NCBI RefSeq assembly: GCF_014202335.1
Contig: NZ_JACHGP010000003.1
Coordinates: 124,001 to 188,000, forward strand
Reading direction: 5' to 3'
DNA: 64,000 nt
DNA from: Mycobacterium sp. AZCC_0083
Lineage (GTDB): Bacteria; Actinomycetota; Actinomycetes; Mycobacteriales; Mycobacteriaceae
This document shows, in pieces, positions 18,414 through 26,832 of this stretch (the stretch's first letter is position 1; the number at the start of each line of letters is the position of its first letter). The translations under genes and the position numbers were made by a program. The notes under the pieces are model-generated. The model did no database searches and was not told the origin of the DNA. It worked only from the letters and a program-made list of their open reading frames with translations.

Positions 18414-20018
18414 ATGAGTGACGACCTGCTGCGCCATCCGATCCACTCCGGGCACATCACGGTGAGCGCGCTGAAGCGCCACAAGGACAAGCCGGTGCTG
18501 TTTCTCGGTGACACCACACTGACCGGCGGGCAGCTGGCAGAACGCATCAGCCAGTACATTCAGGCGTTCGAGGCGCTCGGCGCAGGCACAGGGAGCATCT
18601 CCGGCCTGCTGTCGCTGAACCGACCCGAGGTGCTGATGATCATCGGCGCCGGCCAGACCCAGGGCTACCGACGAACGGCACTACACCCTCTCGGCTCACT
18701 CGACGACCATGCCTTCGTGCTGTCCGACGCCGAGGTGACGTCGTTGATCATCGATCCGAATCCGATGTTCGTCGAGCGGGCCTTGGGCCTGCTCGAGAAG
18801 GTGCCGTCGCTCAAGCAGATCCTGACCATCGGCCCCGTGCCCGACGCATTGGCCGGGCACGCGGCCGTCGATCTCACCGCCGAGGCCGCGAAGTACGAGC
18901 CCAAGCCACTGGTGGCCGCGGACCTGCCGCCAGATCACATCGGCGGGATGACGTACACCGGCGGCACCACCGGCAAGCCCAAGGGCGTCATGGGTACGAC
19001 GGGGTCGATCACCACCATGACGACCGTTCAGCTCGCCGAGTGGGAGTGGCCGGAGAACCCGCGGTTCCTGATGTGCACGCCGCTGTCGCATGCGGGCGCA
19101 GCGTTCTTCACGCCGGTCATCGTGAAGGGCGGCGAGCTCATCGTGCTGACGAAGTTCGACCCCGCCGAGGTACTGCGCGTGATCGAGGAGCAGAAGATTT
19201 CGTCGACCATGTTGGTGCCGTCGATGATCTACGCGTTGATGGATCACCCCGATTCGCACACCCGCGACCTGTCGTCGTTGGAGACCGTCTACTACGGCGC
19301 GTCGGCCATGAACCCGGTGCGATTGAAGGAGGCGATCAAGCGGTTCGGCCCGATCTTCGCGCAGTACTACGGCCAGTCCGAAGCGCCGATGGTGATCACC
19401 TACCTGGCCAAGGGCGATCACGACGAGAAGCGGCTGACCTCCTGCGGACGGCCCACGCTGTTCGCTCGCACTGCCCTGCTCGGCGACGACGGCAAGCCCG
19501 TCGCGCAGGGCGAGGTGGGCGAGATCTGCGTGTCCGGCCCGCTGCTGTGCGGCGGCTATTGGAAACTGCCAGAAGAAACGTCCCGAACTTTTCATGACGG
19601 CTGGATGCACACCGGCGACCTGGCGCGCGAGGACGAGGACGGCTTCTGGTACATCGTCGACCGGACCAAGGACATGATCGTCACCGGCGGGTTCAACGTG
19701 TTCCCCCGTGAGGTGGAAGACGTTGTGGCAGAACATCCTTCGATCGCGCAGGTGTGCGTGATCGGCACGCCGGACGAGAAGTGGGGCGAGGCGGTGACGG
19801 CCGTGGTGGTGCTGCGGCCCGACGCTCCGACCGACGAGGCGTCCGTCGCAACGATGACCTCCGAGATCCAGTCCGCCGTCAAGGACCGCAAGGGCTCGGT
19901 GCAGTCACCCAAGCAGGTGATCGTCGTCGACTCGGTGCCGGTGACCGCCCTCGGCAAGCCGGACAAGAAGGCCGTGCGCGCGCAGTTCTGGGCGGGTGCG
20001 GGCCGCGCCGTCGGCTAG
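18414..20018 (+). CDS. fadD8: Acyl-CoA synthetase FadD8
   Basis: A 534-residue ANL-family ligase matching M. tuberculosis FadD8 over its whole length (MSDDLLRHPIHSGH start, WAGAGRAVG end). Motifs: MTYTGGTTGKPKGV, AQYYGQSEAPMVI, GWMHTGDLAREDEDGFWYIVDRTKDMI, and the late Lys in TALGKPDKKAV. A KstR-like operator sits just upstream, so a link to sterol or fatty-acid catabolism is likely. Its last 21 bp recur at 34312-34332 on the other side of the catabolic island. Confidence 0.93.
   Translation: MSDDLLRHPIHSGHITVSALKRHKDKPVLFLGDTTLTGGQLAERISQYIQAFEALGAGTGSISGLLSLNRPEVLMIIGAGQTQGYRRTALHPLGSLDDHAFVLSDAEVTSLIIDPNPMFVERALGLLEKVPSLKQILTIGPVPDALAGHAAVDLTAEAAKYEPKPLVAADLPPDHIGGMTYTGGTTGKPKGVMGTTGSITTMTTVQLAEWEWPENPRFLMCTPLSHAGAAFFTPVIVKGGELIVLTKFDPAEVLRVIEEQKISSTMLVPSMIYALMDHPDSHTRDLSSLETVYYGASAMNPVRLKEAIKRFGPIFAQYYGQSEAPMVITYLAKGDHDEKRLTSCGRPTLFARTALLGDDGKPVAQGEVGEICVSGPLLCGGYWKLPEETSRTFHDGWMHTGDLAREDEDGFWYIVDRTKDMIVTGGFNVFPREVEDVVAEHPSIAQVCVIGTPDEKWGEAVTAVVVLRPDAPTDEASVATMTSEIQSAVKDRKGSVQSPKQVIVVDSVPVTALGKPDKKAVRAQFWAGAGRAVG
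19998..20018 (+). repeat. Left copy of the island-flanking direct repeat (end of fadD8)
   Basis: The last 21 bp of fadD8 including the TAG stop. The sequence recurs with one mismatch, in the same orientation, at 34312-34332. The two copies bracket the 14-kb catabolic island. Confidence 0.75.
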
Positions 20019-20028
20019 CTTTCCCCGC

Positions 20029-20083
20029 GAGCAGTCGCAAATGGCCCTCATTTGGGCCGATTCAGGGCCATTTGTGTCTGCTC
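20029..20083. terminator. Large hairpin after fadD8
   Basis: Two-step stem: GAGCAG/CTGCTC outside and CAAATGGCCCT/AGGGCCATTTG inside, with a 15-base loop. It starts 10 bp after the fadD8 stop and is a likely transcription terminator. The layout (GAGC..CGCAAA ... TTTGTGTCTGCTC) resembles the intergenic palindromic repeat found at 34839, 50992 and 52447. Confidence 0.65.
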
Positions 20084-20159
20084 GGCAGGGCGTTCGGCTG
20101 CTCCGTCAGTCAACGCCCCATTGACGGCGATGCGTTTGCGAGTCACACTCTGGTGGCAT

Positions 20160-20185
20160 ATTGTCGACAACAGAACAATTTCTGT
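20160..20185. promoter_or_regulatory. GntR-type operator copy 1 with adjoining inverted repeat
   Basis: TTGTCGACAA (20161-20170) is the shared palindrome of the island. Overlapping its right end is a second inverted repeat, ACAGAA-CAAT-TTCTGT (20170-20185). Both lie 50-70 bp upstream of the SDR start. An 11-bp direct repeat TCTGGTGGCAT (20149-20159 and 20196-20206) flanks the pair. Confidence 0.75.
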
Positions 20186-20231
20186 CCACGCATTTTCTGG
20201 TGGCATTCACACGAAACGAGGATCAAACCCC

Positions 20232-20990
20232 ATGGGCGAGTTGCTGGCTGGAAAGACCGTCATCGTCACTGGTGCCGGCGGAGGGATCGGACTGGCGACG
20301 GCGCTGCATCTGCTGGAGGAAGGCGCCCAGGTGGTCGCCACCGTGCACAAGGAGTCGTCGCTACCCGAGCTGAAGGTCGACAACGACAACCTCGTCGCCC
20401 GCGTGGTGGACGTCGCCGACGAACAGCAAGTCAAGGACGTCATCGCCTTCGCAGTGCGAACGTTCGGCAAGCTCGACGGCATTGTGAACAACGCCGGTGT
20501 ACTCATCCCCGGCACCATTCTCGACGCCTCAGTGGAGGACTACCAGAAGACCTTCGACGTCAACGTCAAGGGCGTCTTCCTTGGCTCGAAATACGCGATC
20601 CCCGAGCTGATCAAGGCCGGCGGTGGGTCGATCGTGAACTTCGGCTCGATCAACTCGATCGGCGCCGAGAAGCTGCTAACGACCTACACCGCCAGCAAGG
20701 GCGCCGTCCTGACGATGACGAAGGCCATCGCACTGGACTTCGGCTCGCAGGGGATCCGGGCGAACACGCTGTGCCCTGGATTCGTCGACACCCCGCTCAA
20801 CGTCCCGCACTACACCGCGCTGGGTGGACGCGAGGAGCTCGAGGCTGGATTGCCCGACTTCCAGCCGATCGGGCGGGCGATCCTGCCCCTCGAGATCGCC
20901 CACTCGGTGGCCTTCCTGCTGTCGGATCATTCGACGGCCATCACCGGCACCGCGTTCGTCGTCGACGGCGGCGTCCTCGCCGGAGCCTGA
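20232..20990 (+). CDS. SDR-family oxidoreductase of the catabolic island
   Basis: A 252-residue classical SDR. TGAGGGIG cofactor loop near residue 14, NNAGVL, Ser in NFGSINSIG, Tyr-x-x-x-Lys as YTASK, and the C-terminal GTAFVVDGGVLAGA typical of FabG/glucose-dehydrogenase-like enzymes. ATG 20232 is preceded by AAACGAGGA. First gene of the unit SDR, GMC oxidoreductase, small subunit, behind a TTGTCGACAA operator. It probably oxidises a hydroxyl group in the island's substrate; which one is unknown. Confidence 0.88.
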   Translation: MGELLAGKTVIVTGAGGGIGLATALHLLEEGAQVVATVHKESSLPELKVDNDNLVARVVDVADEQQVKDVIAFAVRTFGKLDGIVNNAGVLIPGTILDASVEDYQKTFDVNVKGVFLGSKYAIPELIKAGGGSIVNFGSINSIGAEKLLTTYTASKGAVLTMTKAIALDFGSQGIRANTLCPGFVDTPLNVPHYTALGGREELEAGLPDFQPIGRAILPLEIAHSVAFLLSDHSTAITGTAFVVDGGVLAGA

Positions 20991-21019
20991 AGCGTTGCGC
21001 TGGAGCACCATTGAACTAT

Positions 21020-21047
21020 CCCGGCGGTCGGCCGGCCGGCCGCCGGG
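21020..21047. other. GC-rich palindrome between SDR and GMC genes
   Basis: Two 14-bp arms meeting without a spacer, with a single mismatch (left arm CCCGGCGGTCGGCC). The RNA would form a very stable hairpin inside the SDR-GMC message. It may attenuate transcription, protect the upstream RNA or act as a terminator. Confidence 0.5.
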
Positions 21048-21071
21048 GCCGAGACGATTGAGGGGTCGACA

Positions 21072-22706
21072 GTGACATCGAATATCAGCGACGCCGATGA
21101 GCCCACCGTCGACGTCCTAGTCATTGGCGCCGGCCCCTCGGGCGCCGTGGTCACCCACACCGCCGCCGCAGCGGGCCTCAGCGTCATCTGTCTCGAGCAG
21201 GGCGACTGGGTCAACCCCAGCGACTTCCCTGCCAACCATCCCGAGTGGGAGCTGCTGATTCAGCACGACTGGGCCCACGACCCGAACGTGCGCGCACTGC
21301 CCTCGGACTACCCCGTCGACGTCACCGACTCCGATATGTGGCCGGTGATGTTCAACGCCGTCGGCGGGAGTTCCATCTTCTACGGCGCCGAGTGGCCGCG
21401 GCTGCTGCCCTCGGACTTCCGCGTCAAGACACTCGACGGCGTGGCTGATGACTGGCCGATCAGCTACGACGACCTCAAGCCCTACCACGACGAGGTCGAC
21501 GAATTCATCGGCGTCTCCGGCGTGGGCGGTGACACTGCCTATCCCGAAGGTCTGGACTACCCGCTACCGCCGCACCCCCTTGGCAAGCCCGGTATCAAGG
21601 CCGCCGAGGCCGCGAACAAGCTTGGATGGCACTGGTGGCCCGGAACCAACGCCATCCCCAGCCAGAAGTACAAGACCCTTGAGCAGTGCGGGCGTTGGGG
21701 TGTCTGCGAATGGGGTTGCCCGCAGGGGGCCAAGGCGTCCTTCGACCTGATCTACATGCCGCAGGCGCAGCAGGCCGGTGCCCAGGTCATCACCGGGGCG
21801 CGGGTGCGCAAAGTGGTCACCGACGACGAGGGCAATGCCACAGGAGCGGAGTGGGTCGATCGGGATGGCACCGTTCGGTTCCAGCCAGCCCGGTCGGTAG
21901 TGCTGTGCGCCAACGGGATTGGTACCCCGCGGCTGCTGCTGCTCTCGGCCGATGACCATCACCCCGACGGCTTGGCCAACTCTTCGGGGATGGTCGGCCG
22001 CAACCTCATGCTGCACCCCAACTGCACCGCCATCGGTTACTACGACGAGAACCTCGAAAGTTGGCGCGGCCCAGCAGGTCAGCTGATCCACTCCATGCAG
22101 TTCTACGAGACCGACAAGTCCCGAGGCTTCGTGCGCGGCGCCAAGCTGCACGCGCTGCCGACTCCCGGACCGCTCAACACCATCGAGGCGCACCGGGAAT
22201 TGGACTTCGACGATCTGTGGGGCCCCGCCATCCACGACGTCGCTCGCCGGTCCTCGAACGGCATCCTTTGGGCAGCGAACTCCGAAGACCTTCCCGATCC
22301 CGACAACCGGGTGAGGCTATCACCGGAGCAGGTCGATTCAGACGGCCTCCCAGCCCCGAAGATTCACTACACCGTCAGCGAGAACACCCGCAAGATCCTC
22401 AAGTTCACGGTCGAGCGGATGGTCGAGGCGCACGAGGCAGCTGGCGCCACCCGGGTCATCACCCAGGAACTGTGGGTGGATCAGCCGGGACACCTGCTTG
22501 GGACCGCTCGCATGGGTGACGATCCCACGACCTCGGTCGTGAACTCCTACGGCAAGGCCCATGATGTCGACAACCTCTACATCGCCGACGGCAGCATCTT
22601 CGTCACCTCCGGCTCGGCGAACCCGACCTGCACCATCAGCGCCCTGGCGCTGCGGGTGGGCAAGAAGGTCGTCGAGAACGTTTCGGCCCGAAAGGCACAG
22701 TCATGA
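21072..22706 (+). CDS. GMC-family FAD oxidoreductase (gluconate-dehydrogenase large-subunit-like)
   Basis: A 544-residue flavoprotein oxidising an alcohol or sugar. FAD motif VLVIGAGPSGAVV near residue 15, AVGGSSIFYGAEWPR, the Cys-rich CGRWGVCEWGCPQGAK, catalytic His region PGHLLGTARMGDDP, and GSANPTCTISALALR at the C-terminus. GTG 21072 has TGAGGGG upstream. The partner gene begins inside its stop (ATGA), as for gluconate 2-dehydrogenase alpha and gamma subunits. No Tat or Sec signal is visible in either, so the complex is probably cytoplasmic. Confidence 0.88.
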   Translation: MTSNISDADEPTVDVLVIGAGPSGAVVTHTAAAAGLSVICLEQGDWVNPSDFPANHPEWELLIQHDWAHDPNVRALPSDYPVDVTDSDMWPVMFNAVGGSSIFYGAEWPRLLPSDFRVKTLDGVADDWPISYDDLKPYHDEVDEFIGVSGVGGDTAYPEGLDYPLPPHPLGKPGIKAAEAANKLGWHWWPGTNAIPSQKYKTLEQCGRWGVCEWGCPQGAKASFDLIYMPQAQQAGAQVITGARVRKVVTDDEGNATGAEWVDRDGTVRFQPARSVVLCANGIGTPRLLLLSADDHHPDGLANSSGMVGRNLMLHPNCTAIGYYDENLESWRGPAGQLIHSMQFYETDKSRGFVRGAKLHALPTPGPLNTIEAHRELDFDDLWGPAIHDVARRSSNGILWAANSEDLPDPDNRVRLSPEQVDSDGLPAPKIHYTVSENTRKILKFTVERMVEAHEAAGATRVITQELWVDQPGHLLGTARMGDDPTTSVVNSYGKAHDVDNLYIADGSIFVTSGSANPTCTISALALRVGKKVVENVSARKAQS

Positions 22707-23185
22707 AGGCCGCCCGCCGTCTATCGGTCCCGGTCCGCGACACCCACCCGCCGCGGGAGATGAGCCACGACGAAGTGGCCACATTGCTGCGGATCGCGGA
22801 CTGCCTGATCCCCGCCGCCGGACCGAACCCGGCGGCCAGCAACGCCGAGAACTATCTCGAGTTTCTGCATCTCGCGCTGGCGGCGCGGGCGGATGCGTTC
22901 GACGCCGTGATGGATGCCGTCGCCACCCTCGCCGCGGTTCCCGACGAGGAACTGCGAGCGGCGCTCAAGCACGTGTGGGCCACCGACAAGGCGACCTTCG
23001 ATCCGCTGTCGGCGATCCTGGCCGGCGCCTACTTCATGACCCCCCAGGTCATGGCACTCATCGGTTACCCCGGTCAGCACCGCGACCCCGCCGGCCTGGA
23101 AGACGCGGCCACCGAGCTGGAGACCGGGATCCTCGAGCCCGTCCTGGAGCGCGGGTCCATCTACGTCTCCGCTGCGGGCGAGTGA
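22703..23185 (+). CDS. Gluconate 2-dehydrogenase subunit-3-like protein
   Basis: A 160-residue helical protein with the subunit-3 pattern: MSHDEVATLLRIADCLIPA near residue 20, EFLHLALAARADAF and YFMTPQVMALIGYPGQ. In known enzymes this small subunit carries a Tat signal that exports the GMC subunit. Here the N-terminus (MKAARRLSVPVRDTHPP) has one RR pair but no hydrophobic region, so a cytoplasmic maturation or stability partner is more likely. It overlaps the GMC gene by four bases. Confidence 0.82.
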   Translation: MKAARRLSVPVRDTHPPREMSHDEVATLLRIADCLIPAAGPNPAASNAENYLEFLHLALAARADAFDAVMDAVATLAAVPDEELRAALKHVWATDKATFDPLSAILAGAYFMTPQVMALIGYPGQHRDPAGLEDAATELETGILEPVLERGSIYVSAAGE

Positions 23186-23263
23186 CCGAACACGAGGCGG
23201 GACTACGGCTCCGGCGCGCCCAGTCGGCCGGGCGAGGTCCGGGTCAGGTCACTGGGAACAGCT

Positions 23264-23275
23264 ATTGTCGACAAT
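23264..23275. promoter_or_regulatory. GntR-type operator copy 2
   Basis: ATTGTCGACAAT, a perfect 12-bp palindrome, 62 bp upstream of the first GntR gene. It suggests autoregulation. The preceding ~150 bp hold no gene. Confidence 0.78.
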
Positions 23276-23337
23276 TAGGCATACCTGGTGGCGCGGGTTC
23301 GACATCCCCGCGCGGGCTTGATGCGAAAGGACTTCCA

Positions 23338-24069
23338 GTGTCTGAACCTACGACCGGAGCGTTCGCTGCCACCTTGGGCCGCAACGCCTCCAAGAAGGTT
23401 TCCTTTGGACCGATCGAGCAACGCACCACGCCGGGGTCGGTCGCCCACGTTCTGCGCACGGCGATTCTCGACGGCACTTTGGCACCCGGCAGTCAGCTCC
23501 GTGAGATCCCCCTGGCCGCCGATCTTGGTGTCAGCAGAGCTCCACTGCGAGAGGCCCTCGCGATGCTGGCCGACGAAGGCCTCATCGTGAAGTACCCGTA
23601 CCGCGGAGCGTTCGTCGCCGAAGTCAGCGCCACCGGGATGTCGGAGATCGCAAGCCTGCGCAAACGCCTAGAGCCCTACGCCATCGAACTGGCGATTCCG
23701 CGATTGACCGGAACCAACCGGATCAAGGTCACCCGGCCCTTGGAAGACATGGCCATCGGCGCCGACAACAACGACCTGACGGCGACGATCGACGCGCACA
23801 TGGCCTTTCACCGCGCCTTCTACGAGCTGTCCGAGCACAAGCTGCTGCTGGACTTGTGGAAGAGCTGGGAGGCGCAGCTGCAGATGTTCTTCTCCGCCGA
23901 TCATCAGGCATTTGCCGACCTGCACGAATTGGTCGCCGAACATGAACGGCTGCTGAGCATCATCGACCGCGGCGACGTCGACGAAATCACCCGCGAGATC
24001 GCGGTGCACGTCCACAGTCCCTCAGCCGAAGAGGTCGCGGCCGAATCGACCGCGTCGACGGATGCGTGA
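23338..24069 (+). CDS. GntR-family regulator, FCD type (first of two paralogs)
   Basis: A 243-residue regulator. The winged HTH is at about 25-95 (SVAHVLRTAILDGTLAPGSQ, LGVSRAPLREALAMLADEG, YRGAFVAEVS). The all-helical FCD domain follows, with metal or ligand residues in HMAFHRAFYELSEHKLL and late His pairs (AEHERLL, VHVHSP). GTG 23338 is preceded by AAAGGA. It is highly similar to the regulator at 33557 from the HTH to the C-terminus. Both genes carry TTGTCGACAA upstream, so both probably read the same operator. Confidence 0.92.
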   Translation: MSEPTTGAFAATLGRNASKKVSFGPIEQRTTPGSVAHVLRTAILDGTLAPGSQLREIPLAADLGVSRAPLREALAMLADEGLIVKYPYRGAFVAEVSATGMSEIASLRKRLEPYAIELAIPRLTGTNRIKVTRPLEDMAIGADNNDLTATIDAHMAFHRAFYELSEHKLLLDLWKSWEAQLQMFFSADHQAFADLHELVAEHERLLSIIDRGDVDEITREIAVHVHSPSAEEVAAESTASTDA

Positions 24070-24992
24070 GTACGTCGACTTCCTGGGTGCGCAATCCCCC
24101 TACGATGCCCTCGACGCCGCGGACCTCGCCGCCCTCGCGCGTCTGATCGAAGTCGAATACTTCGCCTCGGGAACCACCATCGTGGAAGCCGGCGGTTCGG
24201 CGTTGACCCACTTCTACGTCATCCGCACCGGCGAGGTCGAAATTCTCGACCGCGGCCGGGCCGTCGACGTGCTCGGGTCCGGTGAGACCTTCGGTCAAAT
24301 CTCGGTACTGTCGGGGCTGCCGCCGCCGCTGAGCGCCCGAGCTGCCGAGGACACCCTGTGCTACCGGTTCCCCAACCCCCGCCCCGCCCTCCAGCACCCC
24401 GAGCGTCTGCAGTTCAGCCACTACGGGTCGCTGGTCACCCGGGAGCGGCTCGCCCGGTCCGGGTTGGTCGACCAAGCCCTGCGCTCTGCGCGCAACCAGA
24501 TGCGTCCGGTGGTTTGGTGCCCGCTGCAGGCCACCGTCAGTGAGGCGGCCGCGGTGATGACCTGTTGGGGCACAGCGTCGTCACCCGGTGGGGTTCGTGC
24601 GGAACTTCGTCGTGGAGCACTCCGGGGAGCACCGCGGCCGGCTGGATCTGAAGGCCGGCGGCCTGGTGCCGATCGCCTCACTGGGGCGCTGGATCGCGGT
24701 GGTGAGCGGAGATGACCGCGGCTCTACCGTGACCCGCTTGCGTCGAGGTGAACAGGCCGGCCTGCTCACCGTTGATGAGACCGAAACGCTGGTGCGGGCC
24801 TTCGAGTACGTCTACGGATTGGTCCTCGGCCGGGAGATCGAGGCGATCCGGGCCGGTGACACCGCTGCCACCACGTGGATCGCGCCCAATCAGCTCGACA
24901 CGTTGACCCGTCGCTATCTACGTGAGGCGTTCCGCGCCGTCGCCGAGGTGCAGAACCGTCTCGACGGCGAGTGGGTGGCCCGGTTGTCGTGA
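24062..24992 (+). pseudogene. DUF294-type cNMP/CBS/nucleotidyltransferase protein with internal deletion and frameshift
   Basis: The 5' part (24062 to about 24570) encodes a cyclic-nucleotide-binding domain (TTIVEAGGSALTHFYVIRTG, SGETFGQISVLSG) and the start of a CBS region ending near MTCWG. The 3' part, in another frame (about 24588-24992), encodes the DUF294 C-terminal domain (VVEHSGEHRGRLDLKAGG, FEYVYGLVLGREIEAIR, RRYLREAFRAVAEVQ). Intact relatives are about 600 residues. Most of the CBS pair and the whole nucleotidyltransferase domain are missing, consistent with a deletion of roughly 0.8-0.9 kb. The first part overlaps the GntR gene by 8 bp; the exonuclease starts in its stop. Confidence 0.8.
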
Positions 24993-25633
24993 CACGACGC
25001 TGGCGCGGCCCTCGTGAACAACCGCTGGCTCGGCCATGGCGGGAGGCCGAGTACGTCGTGGTGGACGTGGAGACCACCGGGCTGGACCTCAAACGCGACG
25101 CCATTGCTTCTTACGGAGCAGTGGTCATCCGTGACGGGCGAATCATGGTCTCGGAGAACACCTATGGACTAGTCAGCGTCGGCTGTGAAATGACGGCAGC
25201 GTCGACCGCGGTCCACACTCTGCGTCGCGTGGACATCGCCGACGCCCCACCGCTATCGCACGCGGTGGCGGTTCTCGACACCCTGCTGCAAAACCGGATC
25301 CTGGTCGCCCACGCCGCCTGGATCGAGCAAGCATTCCTGAGCCGGGCCTTCGCCGCGCACGGTGCCGCGCTGTGCTGCCCCGTCATCGACACCGCCGCTT
25401 TGGCGCGCGCCGAGGGTATCGCCCCGAGGTCCTCGCGCAGGGAACCCAATCTGGAATGGCCGGCCGAGGCGATCGGGCTGCCGGTGGTCAACCCGCACCA
25501 CGCCCTAGGCGACGCCACCACCACTGCTCAAGTATTCCTCGCCCTGACCTCGCGGCTGGGTCGGCTCGGGTACCGCACAGCCCTGGACTTCGTCGACCTC
25601 ACCGCCGGAGATCGAGCTCTCCAACGGAGGTGA
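24989..25633 (+). CDS. DEDDh 3'-5' exonuclease (DnaQ-like)
   Basis: A 214-residue DnaQ/RNase-T-fold protein. Exo I motif VVVDVETTGLD near residue 23, Exo III HHALGDATTTAQVFL near 180. In the Exo II position, VAHAAWIEQAFL has Glu where Asp is usual. Such exonucleases commonly pair with DUF294 proteins in actinobacteria, often near an acetate/cation symporter; here the DUF294 partner is broken. GTG 24989 overlaps the DUF294 stop (GTGA). Confidence 0.8.
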   Translation: MTRRWRGPREQPLARPWREAEYVVVDVETTGLDLKRDAIASYGAVVIRDGRIMVSENTYGLVSVGCEMTAASTAVHTLRRVDIADAPPLSHAVAVLDTLLQNRILVAHAAWIEQAFLSRAFAAHGAALCCPVIDTAALARAEGIAPRSSRREPNLEWPAEAIGLPVVNPHHALGDATTTAQVFLALTSRLGRLGYRTALDFVDLTAGDRALQRR

Positions 25634-25722
25634 GCACCGCGCCCTCCCGAGTCAACGGCTTTGGCTCCGCGCGGCTGGGCTGCATCCCGCGCTTGTGATT
25701 CATGCCCCAATCAAATCGTTCT

Positions 25723-25734
25723 CTTGTCGACAAT
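25723..25734. promoter_or_regulatory. GntR-type operator copy 3
   Basis: CTTGTCGACAAT contains TTGTCGACAA (25724-25733) about 90 bp upstream of the DHDPS-family gene. The ~190-bp gap after the exonuclease holds nothing else recognisable. Confidence 0.75.
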
Positions 25735-25822
25735 CGCCAATATCAGTATGGTGGTGACCAGAGCGCCCGACCAATCGAGCGGCGCCCGCACCGAATCCCC
25801 GACGTCGAAGGAACTCCGAAAC

Positions 25823-26716
25823 ATGACCAAGAAGCTGGGCGGCATCCTCGCTGCCGTCTCGACTCCATTCGCCGCTGACGGCAGCGTCGACGAGGGCGCC
25901 CTACGCGGCCACGTCGACTTCCTCATCGACAACGGTCTGCACGGCCTGGTTCCCGGTGGCAGCACAGGCGAATTCGCCGCTCTGACCTCCGATGAGCGCA
26001 AGCTCGTCAACAAGGTGGTCATCGATCAGGCAGCCGGCCGAGTCCCCGTTGCCCCGCAGACCGGGTCCACCAGCACTGCCGAGGCGATCAATCTGTCCAA
26101 GCAGGCCGCCGACGACGGCGCCGACGCCGTGCTGCTGGTCCAGCCGTTCTACGAGGCGCCGACCCGCCACGAGGTCATCGAGTACTTCGCCACCGTCGGT
26201 GAGGCCGCCGGCGTGCCCGTCATCGCCTACAACCTGCCCGGCGCAACCGGCATGAACCTCGACCGCCCGTTCTACCGCGAGCTGCTCGAGCGCACCGACG
26301 CGGTGAAGTACATCAAGGACACGTCCGGTTCCATCGAGCAGGCCTTCGACCTCATCTTCAACCTCGGTGACGCCATCGAAACGTTCGTCGGCTGGGACAC
26401 CATCGTGCTGCCCGCCTTCTCTGCGGGCGCGGCTGGATCCATCTGGGGCGCACCGAACTTCGCGCCCAAGGAGTGCGTGGCGATCTTCGATCTGGCCAAG
26501 GAGGGCAAGACCGCCGAGGCGTTCGTCATCTTCAAGCGGCTCTGGAACGTCTTCGACTTCCTTGGCAAGGAAGGGTATGCCGTCTCCACCAAGGCCGCCG
26601 CACAGGCCGTGGGCGTCGACCTCGGCTACGCCCGCGCGCCCTACGGCCCGCTGTCAGCCGACAAGCAGGACGAACTGACCAAGCTGATCGCCGAGACCGG
26701 TCTGAACTACGCCTAG
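25823..26716 (+). CDS. Dihydrodipicolinate-synthase/KDG-aldolase-family lyase
   Basis: A 297-residue Class I aldolase-fold enzyme. Schiff-base Lys165 in VKYIKDTSG, Tyr136 in VIAYNLPG, and the carboxylate-binding GGSTGEF near residue 46. The family includes KDG aldolases, 5-keto-4-deoxyglucarate dehydratase, 2-keto-3-deoxyarabinonate dehydratase and pyrroline-4-hydroxy-2-carboxylate deaminase. True lysine-pathway DapA is unlikely: the operator, GntR regulators and catabolic neighbours argue against it. The last two options would feed 2-oxoglutarate semialdehyde to the aldehyde dehydrogenase at 27867. Confidence 0.88.
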   Translation: MTKKLGGILAAVSTPFAADGSVDEGALRGHVDFLIDNGLHGLVPGGSTGEFAALTSDERKLVNKVVIDQAAGRVPVAPQTGSTSTAEAINLSKQAADDGADAVLLVQPFYEAPTRHEVIEYFATVGEAAGVPVIAYNLPGATGMNLDRPFYRELLERTDAVKYIKDTSGSIEQAFDLIFNLGDAIETFVGWDTIVLPAFSAGAAGSIWGAPNFAPKECVAIFDLAKEGKTAEAFVIFKRLWNVFDFLGKEGYAVSTKAAAQAVGVDLGYARAPYGPLSADKQDELTKLIAETGLNYA

Positions 26717-26736
26717 CTCGACCAGCGCATGGATAA

Positions 26737-26769
26737 CAGGCCGGCAGCGGACATCCCGCTGCCGGCCTG
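26737..26769. terminator. Strong hairpin between the DHDPS-family and racemase-family genes
   Basis: Perfect 14-bp stem, CAGGCCGGCAGCGG (26737-26750) with CCGCTGCCGGCCTG (26756-26769), loop ACATC. Both flanking genes are on the same strand, so it should reduce or stop read-through into the racemase-family gene. No operator copy was seen in the remaining 63 bp. Confidence 0.75.
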
Positions 26770-26832
26770 ACGCATCATCAATGACACCGCCTCGGTGGCG
26801 ACGTCGCCGAAGCACAACCGAAGGGACCGGCG

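Noticed and set aside
22561..23337. Extension of the first GntR gene upstream through the small-subunit gene
   Set aside because: The residues are Arg/Pro/Gly-rich and overlap a clear gene; GTG 23338 with a ribosome site fits FCD regulators.
25823..26716. Lysine-biosynthesis dapA
   Set aside because: The fold and Schiff-base Lys are shared, but the operator, GntR regulators and neighbours indicate a catabolic paralog.
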